A DNA stretch of 64,000 bases from Paenibacillus kyungheensis (GCF_028606985.1 NZ_CP117416.1:1774001-1838000); one strand, 5' to 3'; shown: positions 25,841 to 35,591, counted from the first letter of the stretch. Notes: generated by a model not told the origin, from the sequence alone. Numbers and translations are program-made.

Positions 25841-27262
25841 ATGAAAAATCTACTCTATCTAAAGCGTTATGTGAAAATGCACCCCAACAACAGAATGGGC
25901 TGGTACTTGCTTGGCAAAGAATATGAATCCGATGGACAAATGGGTAAAGCTAATTACTGTTACAACAAAGCTGGAGATGTATATGAAGCTTTTGAACATA
26001 GTAAAGTGCCTGCGGATATTTTGAAAGATTACGAAGCCAAGCTTATGGAAATGGCTGAAAAAAGAGATCGCAAAATTCGTCGTTGGCGATACAGTGTGTT
26101 TGCTATATTATTACTGTTTTTAATCACGTTGCGTTCTGTAGAAGCTCCTCATGCTACAGATCAGACGCTTGCAGATCGTTCTTCTCAACATATCACCAAG
26201 CCACCGACCAAAGTAGCATCAGCTACTTCAAAAAAGAAACCAGCAGATACGTTCAAAGGATACTCGGCTCCACTTAGCTTTACAGCAGAAGCTTCGCTAA
26301 ACAATACCAATGCTTCATTGTCTGCCGTTTCTAAATATATGCGACAACAAATGTTAAAAACAGCCCCACAAGTTGCAGCAGTATTAGGTATGGAAAAGCA
26401 AGACGATTGGCTATTATGGACACCGAATATGCCTGTCTTGTATACGATGGCAGCCACCGATCAGCCCGGACAGATCGATCTTCAATCGTATGATCCCAAA
26501 GCATGTCAGTGTAAACCCGGAGAGTTGGATCATTATCCAAATGAATCGGCGGCTTGGGTACAGCAACAAGAGCAGTTGGTTGTAATGAGAACAGCGATGA
26601 TCAATTATATAACTGCCAAAGGAAATCTTCCAGAGCAAATGAATCAGTTGGAAGCGCCTTTTCCAGGCAATTGGTTAGCAGGTAATTCGGATACGATGAA
26701 CCAGACGTTTACCGCTTTAAAGAAGCTACAGAGCAGTGGCAGTCAAAGTACTGACGATAGCGGCAATACAATCGGAGACGAAGCATTCTCATCTACACTC
26801 GGGAATCATCCTTATTTTACAAAACCACTTGAAGTGATTGTCGATAAACAAAAGCATCGTTTAGCTATAGTTAGTGGATCGATTATTTTACGTAACTATG
26901 AAGTAGGGCTTGGTGGAAGTAAAACGCCCGAGGGTACTTTCCAAGTATCAATTAAAGTGATGAATCCAAATGGCAAAGCTGATGGAGAATTTGGCAGTCG
27001 GGGTATGCAGTTATCGGATACGAATTATGCTATTCATGGTACCAATGATCCTGATAGTGTAGGTCAAGATGAATCATTAGGATGCGTGCGGATGGATCAA
27101 GCCGATGTGGAGGAATTATTTGATATGATTCCGTTAGGAACAAAAGTAACCATTGCCAGTAATGTATTGCCAGGAGACACTTCTGTTCCCTCTGTGCGAT
27201 TCCAGACAAAACGTACACAAGATCAGACAGATCCTTCACGTCATTATCACTGGTTAAATTAG
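25841..27262 (+). CDS. L,D-transpeptidase (YkuD domain) with TPR-like cytoplasmic part
   Basis: 473 residues from ATG 25841 with TGGAGG upstream. Residues 1-75 look like a TPR-type helical pair (NNRMGWYLLGKEYESDGQMG), residues 83-100 form one membrane helix (YSVFAILLLFLITLRSV), and the rest is outside. The YkuD catalytic domain spans about 325-455, with AIHGTNDP and the active cysteine in SLGCVRMDQ. These enzymes make 3-3 peptidoglycan cross-links or attach proteins. A linker of about 220 residues between membrane and catalytic domain is unassigned. The unusual part is the cytoplasmic TPR-like start. It is monocistronic. Confidence 0.9.
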   Translation: MKNLLYLKRYVKMHPNNRMGWYLLGKEYESDGQMGKANYCYNKAGDVYEAFEHSKVPADILKDYEAKLMEMAEKRDRKIRRWRYSVFAILLLFLITLRSVEAPHATDQTLADRSSQHITKPPTKVASATSKKKPADTFKGYSAPLSFTAEASLNNTNASLSAVSKYMRQQMLKTAPQVAAVLGMEKQDDWLLWTPNMPVLYTMAATDQPGQIDLQSYDPKACQCKPGELDHYPNESAAWVQQQEQLVVMRTAMINYITAKGNLPEQMNQLEAPFPGNWLAGNSDTMNQTFTALKKLQSSGSQSTDDSGNTIGDEAFSSTLGNHPYFTKPLEVIVDKQKHRLAIVSGSIILRNYEVGLGGSKTPEGTFQVSIKVMNPNGKADGEFGSRGMQLSDTNYAIHGTNDPDSVGQDESLGCVRMDQADVEELFDMIPLGTKVTIASNVLPGDTSVPSVRFQTKRTQDQTDPSRHYHWLN

Positions 27263-27327
27263 GATCGTTCCTTGTAGCGACTGGATTGATTCATTATATA
27301 CCGTTTGAGTTTATGTACACAGTGGAC

Positions 27328-27360
27328 GCTCTTTTCAAATGAGAAGAGCGCTTTTCTTTT
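27328..27360 (+). terminator. L,D-transpeptidase gene terminator
   Basis: CGCTCTTTTC and GAGAAGAGCG pair around AAAT, and are followed by CTTTTCTTTT. Confidence 0.8.
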
Positions 27361-27476
27361 GTCCCCGAAAAGGATAAACTGGTATAGAGAATGATTTTAC
27401 AGGTTAATAGATAATAATTCCTGCAAAATCATGCATAAAGGCTTTTTGCAAATGCCAGGAACGGAGTGAATGTAAC

Positions 27477-28571
27477 TTGCTTTACCGCAATGTTTTCAAA
27501 CCTATGTTATTTCGGATGGATCCGGAAAAAGCACATCACATGGTTATTGGAGGTCTGGGCGCGGGGGTGCGTATACCAGGCACATTAGCTGCGATGAAGT
27601 CGATGTATGGAGTGAAAAGTACACCCGATATGACGACTGAATTGTTTGGACTTTCATTTCCGAGTCCTGTTGGTCTTGCAGCAGGACTCGACAAAAATGC
27701 TCAGGCAGTTCCAGGATTGTCTGCGTCAGGCTTTGGATTTATGGAAGTCGGAACAGTAACGCCCAAAGCACAATCCGGTAATGAATTGCCACGTTTGTTT
27801 CGTTTGCCTTCAGATGGAGCGCTTGTGAATCGAATGGGCTTCAATAATGAAGGGGCAGCTGCTATGGCGGGAAGATTACGTTCGTTATCTTCTAGACCTA
27901 TTCCTATAGCAGTCAATATCGGTAAAAATAAAGTCACTGCAAATGCGGATGCAGCTAGCGATTATGAGACTTGTATTCGCACATTGTATCGATACGCTGA
28001 TTTTTTTGTAGTGAATATCAGTTCACCTAACACACCTGATCTGCGTAACTTGCAACATGGTGATGAATTGAAAGATTTGCTTAGACTGGTAATGGGTGAA
28101 ATGAAGCGCCAGGCGAAGCAAAATGGCATTTCCAAATCTGTACTGGTCAAAATTGCACCGGATGTCAATGATAATGAACTTGAACATATGGTCGATACGA
28201 TCGCTGCAAGTGGAGTAGCGGGACTGATTGCTACCAATACCACATTATCCCGCGATGGATTAACTCATCAGCATGCAAGTGAAGCTGGTGGATTAAGTGG
28301 TAGACCACTCACCAAGAGATCGACAGAGATTATTTCTCAAGTCTATCGTCAAACAGAAGGTAAACTGCCTATTATCGGTTGTGGAGGAATTTTTTCGGGA
28401 CAGGATGCTTATGAGAAAATTAGAGCAGGTTCAAGTCTGGTCGAAATCTATACTTCATTTATCTATGAAGGACCGGAAGTGACCCGGAAGATACATATGG
28501 ATATCCGGGAGCGTATGCTGCGTGACGGATTCACACACATTTCCCAGGCAGTGGGAGCAGATCATCATTAA
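27477..28571 (+). CDS. pyrD: dihydroorotate dehydrogenase, class 2 (quinone-dependent)
   Basis: 364 residues from TTG 27477 (MLYRNVFKPMLFRMDPEKAH), with GGAG ten bases upstream. The N-terminal amphipathic helices that dip into the membrane to reach quinone are present, as is the FMN barrel: GLAAGLDKNA, EVGTVTPKAQSGNELPRLFRLP, NRMGFNNEGA, and the catalytic serine in VNISSPNTPDLRNLQ. It oxidises dihydroorotate to orotate in pyrimidine synthesis. Most Bacillus use the class 1B enzyme in the pyr operon; a stand-alone class 2 gene followed closely by relQ is a Paenibacillus-like arrangement. Confidence 0.95.
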   Translation: MLYRNVFKPMLFRMDPEKAHHMVIGGLGAGVRIPGTLAAMKSMYGVKSTPDMTTELFGLSFPSPVGLAAGLDKNAQAVPGLSASGFGFMEVGTVTPKAQSGNELPRLFRLPSDGALVNRMGFNNEGAAAMAGRLRSLSSRPIPIAVNIGKNKVTANADAASDYETCIRTLYRYADFFVVNISSPNTPDLRNLQHGDELKDLLRLVMGEMKRQAKQNGISKSVLVKIAPDVNDNELEHMVDTIAASGVAGLIATNTTLSRDGLTHQHASEAGGLSGRPLTKRSTEIISQVYRQTEGKLPIIGCGGIFSGQDAYEKIRAGSSLVEIYTSFIYEGPEVTRKIHMDIRERMLRDGFTHISQAVGADHH

Positions 28572-28623
28572 TCCAATATACCCTCGACTCAAGGAAGAGG
28601 TCATAGACTGAGGAGGCATGAAG

Positions 28624-29448
28624 ATGGACGGAAGAGACTGGGGATTATTCTTGCTTCCCTATGAGCAAGCGGTTGAAGAATTAAAGGTCAAGTTCAAAAC
28701 AATGCGTGCAGAACTGAAAAAACGTCAGGAGTATGCACCGATTGAATTTGTAACCGGTCGTGTCAAAAAGATATCGAGTATTCTGGATAAAGCCAAACGT
28801 CTAGACGTACCGATGGATCAGCTTGAAACTGGAATCGAGGATATCGCTGGCATCCGTATCATGTGCCAATTTGTAGAAGATATTCGTTGGGTTGCCCAGT
28901 ATGTACGTTCTCGCAAAGATTTAACAGTGTTATACGAGAAAGATTATATTACTAATTTCAAAGATAGCGGATACCGTAGCTTCCATATGATTGCTGAATA
29001 TCCGGTACAGACCGCTTTTGGACAAAAAATGGTGCTTGCTGAAATTCAGATTCGTACACTGGCTATGAATTTCTGGGCAACGATTGAACACTCTTTAAAT
29101 TATAAATACCACAATAGTCTACCTGATGATATTCGGAGCCGACTCAAAACGGCTGCGGAAGCAGCGATGGTGCTTGATAATGAAATGTCCAGTATTCGTG
29201 AAGACATTTTATCAGCACAGAAGAGCTTCGAAGACGATTCCAGTATCGTCCATCGGATTCTGACCGATATCCATAAGCTATATTTTTTCCATCTGATTGT
29301 AGAAGCGATCGACTTCCGCAGGCGATTTGATGAATTATGGCAAGAACATGACTTTGAAGGGCTCAAAGAATTATCCAGCGATATCAAAGCCATGCTTCGA
29401 GCAGAGTCTGTCAAAGTAAGTGGAGAAGAAGATGAAAGCCAATTTTGA
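28624..29448 (+). CDS. relQ: small alarmone synthetase RelQ (GTP pyrophosphokinase)
   Basis: 274 residues. ATG 28624 is chosen over 28618 because GAGGAGG ends seven bases before it. The (p)ppGpp synthetase domain is complete: PIEFVTGRVKKISSI, EDIAGIRIMCQFVEDI, KDSGYRSFHMI and EIQIRTLAMNFWATIEHSLNYK, with no hydrolase or TGS domain. It closely follows Bacillus YjbM/SasB (RelQ). It makes ppGpp from ATP and GDP/GTP in cell-envelope stress. The C-terminal 60 residues are longer than in YjbM. The next gene begins inside its last codons. Confidence 0.92.
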   Translation: MDGRDWGLFLLPYEQAVEELKVKFKTMRAELKKRQEYAPIEFVTGRVKKISSILDKAKRLDVPMDQLETGIEDIAGIRIMCQFVEDIRWVAQYVRSRKDLTVLYEKDYITNFKDSGYRSFHMIAEYPVQTAFGQKMVLAEIQIRTLAMNFWATIEHSLNYKYHNSLPDDIRSRLKTAAEAAMVLDNEMSSIREDILSAQKSFEDDSSIVHRILTDIHKLYFFHLIVEAIDFRRRFDELWQEHDFEGLKELSSDIKAMLRAESVKVSGEEDESQF

Positions 29449-29911
29449 GCCACTGTATGTAGCGTATCTGGTCTACTTTAATCGGGATCGTGATTACTTT
29501 GAATGTCATGAAGTGCTGGAAGAGTTGTGGCTGGAAAAAGAGCGAGAACCGGTATATCAAGGATTGCTACAAATTGCAGTAGCCCTATTTCACTTCCGTA
29601 ATGGAACAGTGAATCATACGTATAACAAAATCGCTGGTGCGATCAAGATGATGAAAAGCAGTTATCGTAAGTTACTGCCTTATCAACATCATGCACTAGG
29701 GATAAATATGGAAAAGCTAATGGCAGATGTGAGATTGTATATCGAGCGACTAGAACATTATCAAGAACGACCTTTTGATTTCTATGACCTTAATATCGAG
29801 ATCACTGATCCGTTATTACAAAAAGAAGTAGCTCAAGCGTATCAGACTATTCAACCGAATCTACCGATGCGCATGGGCTACGAACGAGGTCCCAAATCAA
29901 AAGAACTCTAG
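29432..29911 (+). CDS. DUF309 family protein
   Basis: 159 residues from ATG 29432, inside the end of relQ (17-base overlap), with GTGGAGAAG as ribosome binding site. The family hallmark, FECHEVLEELWLEKE followed by GLLQIAVALFHFRNG, is clear; DUF309 forms a helical bundle with conserved His-Glu and Trp. The biochemical role is unknown. The overlap suggests coupled translation with relQ. A tandem 16-base repeat and a terminator follow. Confidence 0.87.
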   Translation: MKANFEPLYVAYLVYFNRDRDYFECHEVLEELWLEKEREPVYQGLLQIAVALFHFRNGTVNHTYNKIAGAIKMMKSSYRKLLPYQHHALGINMEKLMADVRLYIERLEHYQERPFDFYDLNIEITDPLLQKEVAQAYQTIQPNLPMRMGYERGPKSKEL

Positions 29912-29942
29912 CGCTTGGCAAAATAAGCGCTTGGCAAAATAA
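29911..29942 (+). repeat. tandem 16-base duplication
   Basis: GCGCTTGGCAAAATAA occurs twice back to back right after the DUF309 stop codon. It is likely a recent slippage duplication without function. Confidence 0.8.
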
Positions 29943-29960
29943 TCACATTAAATACACATC

Positions 29961-29987
29961 AAGCTTGCCGTAATGGCAAGCTTTTTG
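29961..29987 (+). terminator. terminator of the pyrD-relQ-DUF309 unit
   Basis: AAGCTTGCC / GGCAAGCTT with loop GTAAT, followed by TTTGC. Confidence 0.85.
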
Positions 29988-30090
29988 CTATGAGTAGCTT
30001 TAAACTATGGTAAAATAAAATGACGTTTGTCTGGATCGATTCAGACAAGTGTATCTATTAACCACCCCAATTAAAGGAGAACGACCAATT

Positions 30091-31746
30091 ATGGCTTTGC
30101 AACTCCCGCCGCTATTTGTGCAGCGGATGCAAGATTTGCTCGGTGATGAATTCCAGTCTTTTATAGACAGCTATCAAGAATCTCCCCATGCAGGTATACG
30201 CATCAATACACTCAAAATCACCGATCAGGATTTTCAACATATAACGCCATTTGCGTTGCGTTCGATCCCATGGTGTCCTACCGGATATTATGTAGAAGAA
30301 GGCACACGCCCGGGCAAACATCCTTATTACCATGCAGGACTTTATTATATTCAAGAACCTAGTGCGATGGCTCCTGTAGAAGCGTTAGACGTACAACCTG
30401 GTGATCGGGTACTTGATCTATGTGCGGCGCCTGGAGGCAAGTCTACACAGATTGCAGCGGCTCTACGTGGTCAAGGAATATTGGTCACCAATGATATCAG
30501 CGCAGATCGTACCAAAGCACTTGCTAAAAATATGGAATTATACGGTGTACGTAACGCAGTCGTATTGAATGAAACGCCAGAGCATATCGCAGAGCAGTTT
30601 GCAGGATTTTTTAATAAAATATTAGTCGATGCTCCTTGTTCAGGTGAAGGTATGTTCCGCAAAGATGAAGATATGGCACGCCAATGGGCGAATCATTCAG
30701 TCGAACGCTGTGCGATTATGCAACAAGATATTCTGAATATTGTCGCCAAAATGCTAGCCCCGGGCGGACGCATCGTATACTCTACCTGTACATTTGCTCC
30801 AGAAGAAAATGAGCGCAGTATCGCTGTATTTCTAGATCAGCATGCTGACTTTCAAGTGACTACACCGCGACAAGCAGAACATTTTGCAACCGGTCATAGC
30901 GATTGGGCACATCAAGTAGAACAGGAATTACAAGTAGGAACCTCAGTATTGAGCGGAACAGCTTTAGATGTTGATAGCGATACTCCGTATCAATCGGTCT
31001 CAACAGCTTCACTAGAACAGACTGCCAAAAGCGCTAGACTATGGCCTCACCGTATTGAAGGAGAAGGTCATTATATCTGTGTACTGGATCATCAGGGAGT
31101 AACGGAAGAGTTGGAAGAGAATCATTTGATACAAGTAACACAATCATCTACATTTTCCAAAGCGTACACTGACAAACCCAAACGTGCAGATAAACGCCAA
31201 TCTGCTAAAGATCAACAAGATTGGAAAAGCGACCGCCGTTCAGGTAAAAAAGGCAAAGAACGTCGTTTGGATAGCAAAGCTTCATCTGCCGATCAGCATG
31301 AATCTTTATCTATGATTGAAGTGATCGAAGAATTTACTGCACGTGAACTACAATTGGAATGGTCGCAAAACTGGATTCATTTCGGTGGACGTATCTATCA
31401 ATCGCCGATTACAGAAGAGCAACTCAAAGGTCTTAAAGTAGTACGCCCGGGTTGGTTTGTAGGTACGATAAAGAATGGACGTTTCACCCCATCGCATGCG
31501 CTTGCTACCGCATTGCAACCTGTAGAAGCGAAGCGCTGTATTCAACTGCAATCTCATTCAGCCGAAGCGATTTCTTATTTAAAAGGGGAAACGTTAACGA
31601 TAGATGCCGAGCGAGTAGAACGGAATGCAGATACTTTGCCCAAAGGATACGTACTGGTATGTATAGACGGTTATTCCGTCGGATGGGGCAAATGGCTAGA
31701 TGGTATGCTTAAAAATGAATACCCAGCAGGATGGAGATGGACATAA
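30091..31746 (+). CDS. RsmF/RsmB-type rRNA (cytosine-C5) methyltransferase
   Basis: 551 residues from ATG 30091 with AAAGGAGA upstream. The methyltransferase domain (residues 1-300) has the SAM motif VLDLCAAPGGKSTQIA and the two NOL1/NOP2/Sun cysteines: DAPCSGEGMF and YSTCTFAPEENE. Residues 365-410 form a basic, probably disordered insert (KRADKRQSAKDQQDWKSDRR). The C-terminal 140 residues correspond to the RsmF C-terminal RNA-binding region. It methylates C5 of cytosines in 16S rRNA. The gene lies five bases ahead of a pseudouridine synthase, so both rRNA modification enzymes are co-expressed. Confidence 0.9.
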   Translation: MALQLPPLFVQRMQDLLGDEFQSFIDSYQESPHAGIRINTLKITDQDFQHITPFALRSIPWCPTGYYVEEGTRPGKHPYYHAGLYYIQEPSAMAPVEALDVQPGDRVLDLCAAPGGKSTQIAAALRGQGILVTNDISADRTKALAKNMELYGVRNAVVLNETPEHIAEQFAGFFNKILVDAPCSGEGMFRKDEDMARQWANHSVERCAIMQQDILNIVAKMLAPGGRIVYSTCTFAPEENERSIAVFLDQHADFQVTTPRQAEHFATGHSDWAHQVEQELQVGTSVLSGTALDVDSDTPYQSVSTASLEQTAKSARLWPHRIEGEGHYICVLDHQGVTEELEENHLIQVTQSSTFSKAYTDKPKRADKRQSAKDQQDWKSDRRSGKKGKERRLDSKASSADQHESLSMIEVIEEFTARELQLEWSQNWIHFGGRIYQSPITEEQLKGLKVVRPGWFVGTIKNGRFTPSHALATALQPVEAKRCIQLQSHSAEAISYLKGETLTIDAERVERNADTLPKGYVLVCIDGYSVGWGKWLDGMLKNEYPAGWRWT

Positions 31747-31751
31747 AGGTT

Positions 31752-32504
31752 ATGAAGAAAACAGTCAAAAAACAACGTGTCGATAAAATATTAGGAAATC
31801 TAGGTTACGGTACACGAAGCGAACTCAAACGTGCAGCCAAGCAAGGACGAATCAAAGTCAATGATGAAGTTATCAAAGACAGCGGACTACAGATCGACCC
31901 TTATCAAGAAAAGCTAGAATTTGACGGAGAACAGGTGAATTACCGGGAATATATTTATTTGCTGATGAACAAACCGCAAGGGGTAATCTCAGCTACTGAA
32001 GATCGTCATGACTCTACGGTGGTGGATTTATTGGATATCGAATATCAGGTATTTGAACCGTTCCCTGTAGGTCGGTTGGATAAAGACACCGAAGGATTGC
32101 TACTCATCACCAACGATGGTCGATTAGCACATGAACTGTTATCACCACGCAAACATGTACCCAAAACATACGAAGCCGATGTACTCGGAGAAGTGACTGA
32201 AGAGGATATCGTTCAATTTAGTAAAGGCGTTACGCTAGAAGACGGATATGTAACATTACCGGCTGAATTACAAATTCTTAATCATACACCAAGTCCAGAA
32301 GGAACCATGTCCCAGATTCGTCTCACCATATCGGAAGGCAAATTCCATCAAGTAAAACGAATGTTTGAATCTGTGGGCAAAAAAGTAACCTTCCTCAAGC
32401 GTGTCTCTATGGGTGCTTTGCAACTAGATCCAACTTTGCCAACTGGAGAATACCGCGAATTGACTGCTGAAGAACTGGTTCAGATTGGGCGAGGAACTGA
32501 ATAA
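31752..32504 (+). CDS. pseudouridine synthase, RsuA/RluB/RluF family
   Basis: About 250 residues from ATG 31752; an in-frame ATG at 31731 overlaps the preceding gene. An S4 RNA-binding domain (residues 6-65, RVDKILGNLGYGTRSELKRA) is followed by the catalytic domain with GRLDKDTEGLLLITNDG (catalytic Asp) and KFHQVKRMFESVGKKVTFLKR. It converts uridine to pseudouridine in rRNA. The ribosome binding site is poor for both starts, so the exact N-terminus is uncertain. Confidence 0.9.
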   Translation: MKKTVKKQRVDKILGNLGYGTRSELKRAAKQGRIKVNDEVIKDSGLQIDPYQEKLEFDGEQVNYREYIYLLMNKPQGVISATEDRHDSTVVDLLDIEYQVFEPFPVGRLDKDTEGLLLITNDGRLAHELLSPRKHVPKTYEADVLGEVTEEDIVQFSKGVTLEDGYVTLPAELQILNHTPSPEGTMSQIRLTISEGKFHQVKRMFESVGKKVTFLKRVSMGALQLDPTLPTGEYRELTAEELVQIGRGTE

Positions 32505-32526
32505 TAAATGTAAGGACAGGTGAACA

Positions 32527-33339
32527 ATGACATACCGTTTAATTGCACTCGATATGGATGGAACTCTTTTAAATGATCAGCATGAGATTTCGCCACAGAC
32601 CGCAGCATCGATCAAGCAAGTCGCCGCGCAAGGGGTAGAGATCGTATTTTGCACAGGTCGAACACCAATTAACTCGATTCCGTACATGGAACAGTTAGGA
32701 TTACACGAGGATGGTTATGTGATTGTCCACAATGGGGCAGCAACTGTCCATGCAGGTACGCGAGAGATTGTGCATCAATTTCCGTTAGCTGCGCAAGGGC
32801 TTGATCCATATATCCAGTACTGTCAGCAACATCATATCCATTTTGATATCAATACTGCGTTTGGCTTATACGTGGATTCTATAGATCAATTACAAGCAGA
32901 TGCTGGCAAAATGTATGATAACTTTCTGATGACACCTCAAGTGTTGCCACCATGGAGCGAATTTACAGAACCTGTGCTCAAGCTAAGTGCTTTTGCTTCG
33001 ATTGAGCAGTTAGATCAAGCGTATGCAGAATGGAGTACGTGGAATCCAGAGTTCAATATGCTACGCAGTGGAGAGTTTTTTGTTGATCTGATGCATCCTC
33101 AATCTTCTAAAGGTGCTTCACTGCAAGCACTGGCTGAAAGTAAAGGGATTGCTCCTTCCGAAGTGATAGCTATTGGTAACTATTTCAATGATCTATCAAT
33201 GATTACGTATGCTGGACTCGGAGTCGCTATGGACAATTCTCCAATGGAAGTCAAAGCGGCGGCAGATGAGGTCACGTTATCTAACAACGAAGATGGGATT
33301 CATCACGTTCTAGTCAAGCATGGACTGATATCTGCTTAA
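32527..33339 (+). CDS. Cof-type HAD-superfamily phosphatase
   Basis: 270 residues from ATG 32527 with AAGGACAGGTG upstream. HAD motifs: nucleophile in LIALDMDGTLLND, FCTGRTP, a lysine in HPQSSKGASL and the acidic motif AIGNYFNDLSMI. The large C2B cap between them matches the Cof/YidA subfamily, cytosolic phosphatases of sugar phosphates, FMN or similar. The precise substrate cannot be told. It is probably transcribed with the upstream rRNA modification genes. Confidence 0.92.
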   Translation: MTYRLIALDMDGTLLNDQHEISPQTAASIKQVAAQGVEIVFCTGRTPINSIPYMEQLGLHEDGYVIVHNGAATVHAGTREIVHQFPLAAQGLDPYIQYCQQHHIHFDINTAFGLYVDSIDQLQADAGKMYDNFLMTPQVLPPWSEFTEPVLKLSAFASIEQLDQAYAEWSTWNPEFNMLRSGEFFVDLMHPQSSKGASLQALAESKGIAPSEVIAIGNYFNDLSMITYAGLGVAMDNSPMEVKAAADEVTLSNNEDGIHHVLVKHGLISA

Positions 33340-33346
33340 ATTTACC

Positions 33347-33376
33347 AAACCGCTCGATATTTTGAGCGGTTTTATT
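33347..33376 (+). terminator. terminator after the HAD phosphatase gene
   Basis: AAACCGCTC / GAGCGGTTT with an 8-base loop, followed by TATTG. Confidence 0.85.
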
Positions 33377-33441
33377 GTGTTGGTTGACTTCAATACATGG
33401 TACAATCAATAATTATCAGCATACAGGAAGGAGGAACAATT

Positions 33442-34620
33442 TTGAGATTGTTGCAAGCTTTGTTTTTTCCTCCTGAACAGCCAGGGGGCGTATCGTCCAT
33501 GATCCCTTATTTGCAGGAACGGTTCAGTTCTGCACGCTGGGAGATGGAATTATTTTCTTTGCCCAAACGGATTCGTAATAAAGGAAAAGAAGACGTGGTT
33601 TTTGAAACGTTTGACTGGACGATCTATAGTGCAAGCCCTATCGTACAAAAGTATATTCAGACGTATAAAGATTATCGCTGGTGGGCGAAAATGCGATTGA
33701 ATAAACCGTACGATCTGATTCACTCTCATCATCCACTGGTCGGTATGGTGATGAAAGAAGTATTCCCGGATACACCACTGGTACAGACGATTCACTCCAG
33801 TTATGAACGTGAGCTGATTTTGAATGGTAAAATCGAACGTGGTGGATTGGAAGATCAATTTTTGACATCGTTGTACCGTGAACTAGAACATAAAGCAGAT
33901 ATTTTGATGACGGTGTCTCATTCGTTCCGTCAATACTTAGCACCTTTTTTAGATCGTCCTGAACAAGTTAGAGTATTACCGAATGGATTTGATGAGAAAC
34001 GTTTCAAGCCAATCGCTCATGAAAATGAAGTGGCTCAGCTGATCACCGTATGTCGACTTGTGCCTGCTAAAGGGCTAGATACCTTACTAGAAGCTTGCGC
34101 GCTTCTCAAACAGCGTGGACAAGCGTATGTACTGCATATCATCGGAGATGGCCCGAGTCGTACCGATCTTGAAGACCTGGCGAAAAAGTTAGGCATTTAT
34201 GAAGAAACGATTTTTTACGGATATACATTACATCCAGAAGAGTTTATGCCTTTCTTTGATATCTTTGTTCTGCCTTCGCGCGCAGAAGCATTCGGTTCTG
34301 TGTTTGCAGAAGCCGCATTGTGCTGGTTAGCACTGGTAGGGACAGATATTGGCGGAATTGCCGAGCAGATTGAAGATGGTGTCAATGGATTATTAGTTCC
34401 ACCTGAAAATGAAGTGTTACTTGCTGATGCGCTAGAGAAAGTGATCAATGATCCTTCGTATCGGTATGAATTGGCGCGTACAGGCTGGGAAAAAGCCAAA
34501 ACACAATATTCATTAAGCCATATTGTAAATGAACTCAAAAAGCTATACCTTGAATTTCAACCTGAAAATTCAGTAGAGTCGGTATCGAACGTATCTATAT
34601 TACCGAATGAACCAGAATAG
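33442..34620 (+). CDS. glycosyltransferase family 4 (GT-B)
   Basis: 392 residues from TTG 33442 (MRLLQALFFPPEQPGGVSSM), seven bases after AAGGAGG. The N-terminal Rossmann domain has the PPxxPGGVSS loop and IHSHHPLVG; the C-terminal GT-B domain has VCRLVPAKGLDTLLEAC, HIIGDGPSR and SRAEAFGSVFAEAALC, the E-x7-E sugar-nucleotide motif. No signal or membrane helix. It transfers a sugar from a nucleotide sugar to a lipid or glycan acceptor. A lone gene without other envelope genes nearby, so the pathway is unknown. Confidence 0.9.
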   Translation: MRLLQALFFPPEQPGGVSSMIPYLQERFSSARWEMELFSLPKRIRNKGKEDVVFETFDWTIYSASPIVQKYIQTYKDYRWWAKMRLNKPYDLIHSHHPLVGMVMKEVFPDTPLVQTIHSSYERELILNGKIERGGLEDQFLTSLYRELEHKADILMTVSHSFRQYLAPFLDRPEQVRVLPNGFDEKRFKPIAHENEVAQLITVCRLVPAKGLDTLLEACALLKQRGQAYVLHIIGDGPSRTDLEDLAKKLGIYEETIFYGYTLHPEEFMPFFDIFVLPSRAEAFGSVFAEAALCWLALVGTDIGGIAEQIEDGVNGLLVPPENEVLLADALEKVINDPSYRYELARTGWEKAKTQYSLSHIVNELKKLYLEFQPENSVESVSNVSILPNEPE

Positions 34621-34700
34621 AAAAGCCAATCTTAGCACACAATAAATGATATGATTACAGTAAGGCAACACAAGAATACCGGTGATGGGGGTCGGAGAAA

Positions 34701-35270
34701 ATGGAAGAATTAAAAGAACGTATTTTGGCAGAAGGATCGGTTATGTCTAACGATGTGCTGAAATTAGATGCATTATTGAATCATCAAGTCGATCCACAAC
34801 TGATTATGCGTATGGGTAAAGAATTTGCAGATTTATATCGTACAGAAGGTGTGACCAAAGTAGTCACTGTTGAGTCCTCAGGGATTCCAGTCGCTTTTAC
34901 AACGGCTTTTGAATTAGGGGTACCACTTGTTTTTGCACGCCGTAAAAAGACTTTGCTTGCTGATCCTGATTCGTTGATCGAGCGAGTGCCTTCCTTTACC
35001 AAAGGGATAGTGACCGATATTATGTTATCTCGTCAATTCGTTACCGAGAATGATCGCATTTTATTTATTGATGATATTATCGCTAATGGAGATGCGGCGC
35101 GTGGAATGATTCGAATTATTGAACGTTCCGGTGCAACATTGGTAGGAGTAGGGATTGTGATCGAGAAATGTTTCCAAAGTGGAGCACAAGCGATTCGTGA
35201 TCAGAATATTCGTCTGGATTCACTGGTCAAAATTACTTCACTTCAAGATGGACAAATTACATTCGGGTGA
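34701..35270 (+). CDS. xpt: xanthine phosphoribosyltransferase
   Basis: 189 residues from ATG 34701 (MEELKERILAEGSVMSNDVL) with GGTCGGAG upstream. It matches Xpt over its full length, with the PRPP-binding motif ILFIDDIIANGDAARG and ESSGIPVAF. It salvages xanthine to XMP. In Bacillus subtilis xpt lies behind a guanine riboswitch and before pbuX; here the 80-base upstream gap is too short for a riboswitch and no permease follows. Confidence 0.95.
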   Translation: MEELKERILAEGSVMSNDVLKLDALLNHQVDPQLIMRMGKEFADLYRTEGVTKVVTVESSGIPVAFTTAFELGVPLVFARRKKTLLADPDSLIERVPSFTKGIVTDIMLSRQFVTENDRILFIDDIIANGDAARGMIRIIERSGATLVGVGIVIEKCFQSGAQAIRDQNIRLDSLVKITSLQDGQITFG

Positions 35271-35591
35271 TCCAAAGTGGTATAATAGACGTAGTTATGA
35301 TGTAGATAGACAATTTCACCAATTAGTTTCTAGTTGAATAAAATTTGTTGCAACAAAGTCTTATATTCGGTAAAGAAGATTCCGATATGTTACAATATAA
35401 CCCATATTCTTGTTTGGTTGTATAGACGCAACTCATAGTAATCAACAGATGATTATGAAGTGAACGATCGACACATCTGTCACTACATTTACAAATATCT
35501 TTAACCTTTTGTTGAAAATATGAGCAATCTCTTTCCAAATGGGGTATATTTGTCTTATAATAAAGATATGTTATCGAGGGGAGGCAGACCA
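35271..35591 (+). promoter_or_regulatory. promoter region before a 109-residue gene
   Basis: This 321-base gap is AT-rich, with TATAAT-like hexamers at about 35279 and 35556 and no structure that I can assign. No gene is supported in it. Confidence 0.35.

Noticed and set aside
29911-29942. Two direct repeats considered as the start of a CRISPR array
   Set aside because: Only two adjacent 16-base copies without spacers; a simple tandem duplication.
34621-34700. Guanine riboswitch expected before xpt
   Set aside because: The gap is only 80 bases and lacks the paired loops and conserved core of purine riboswitches.
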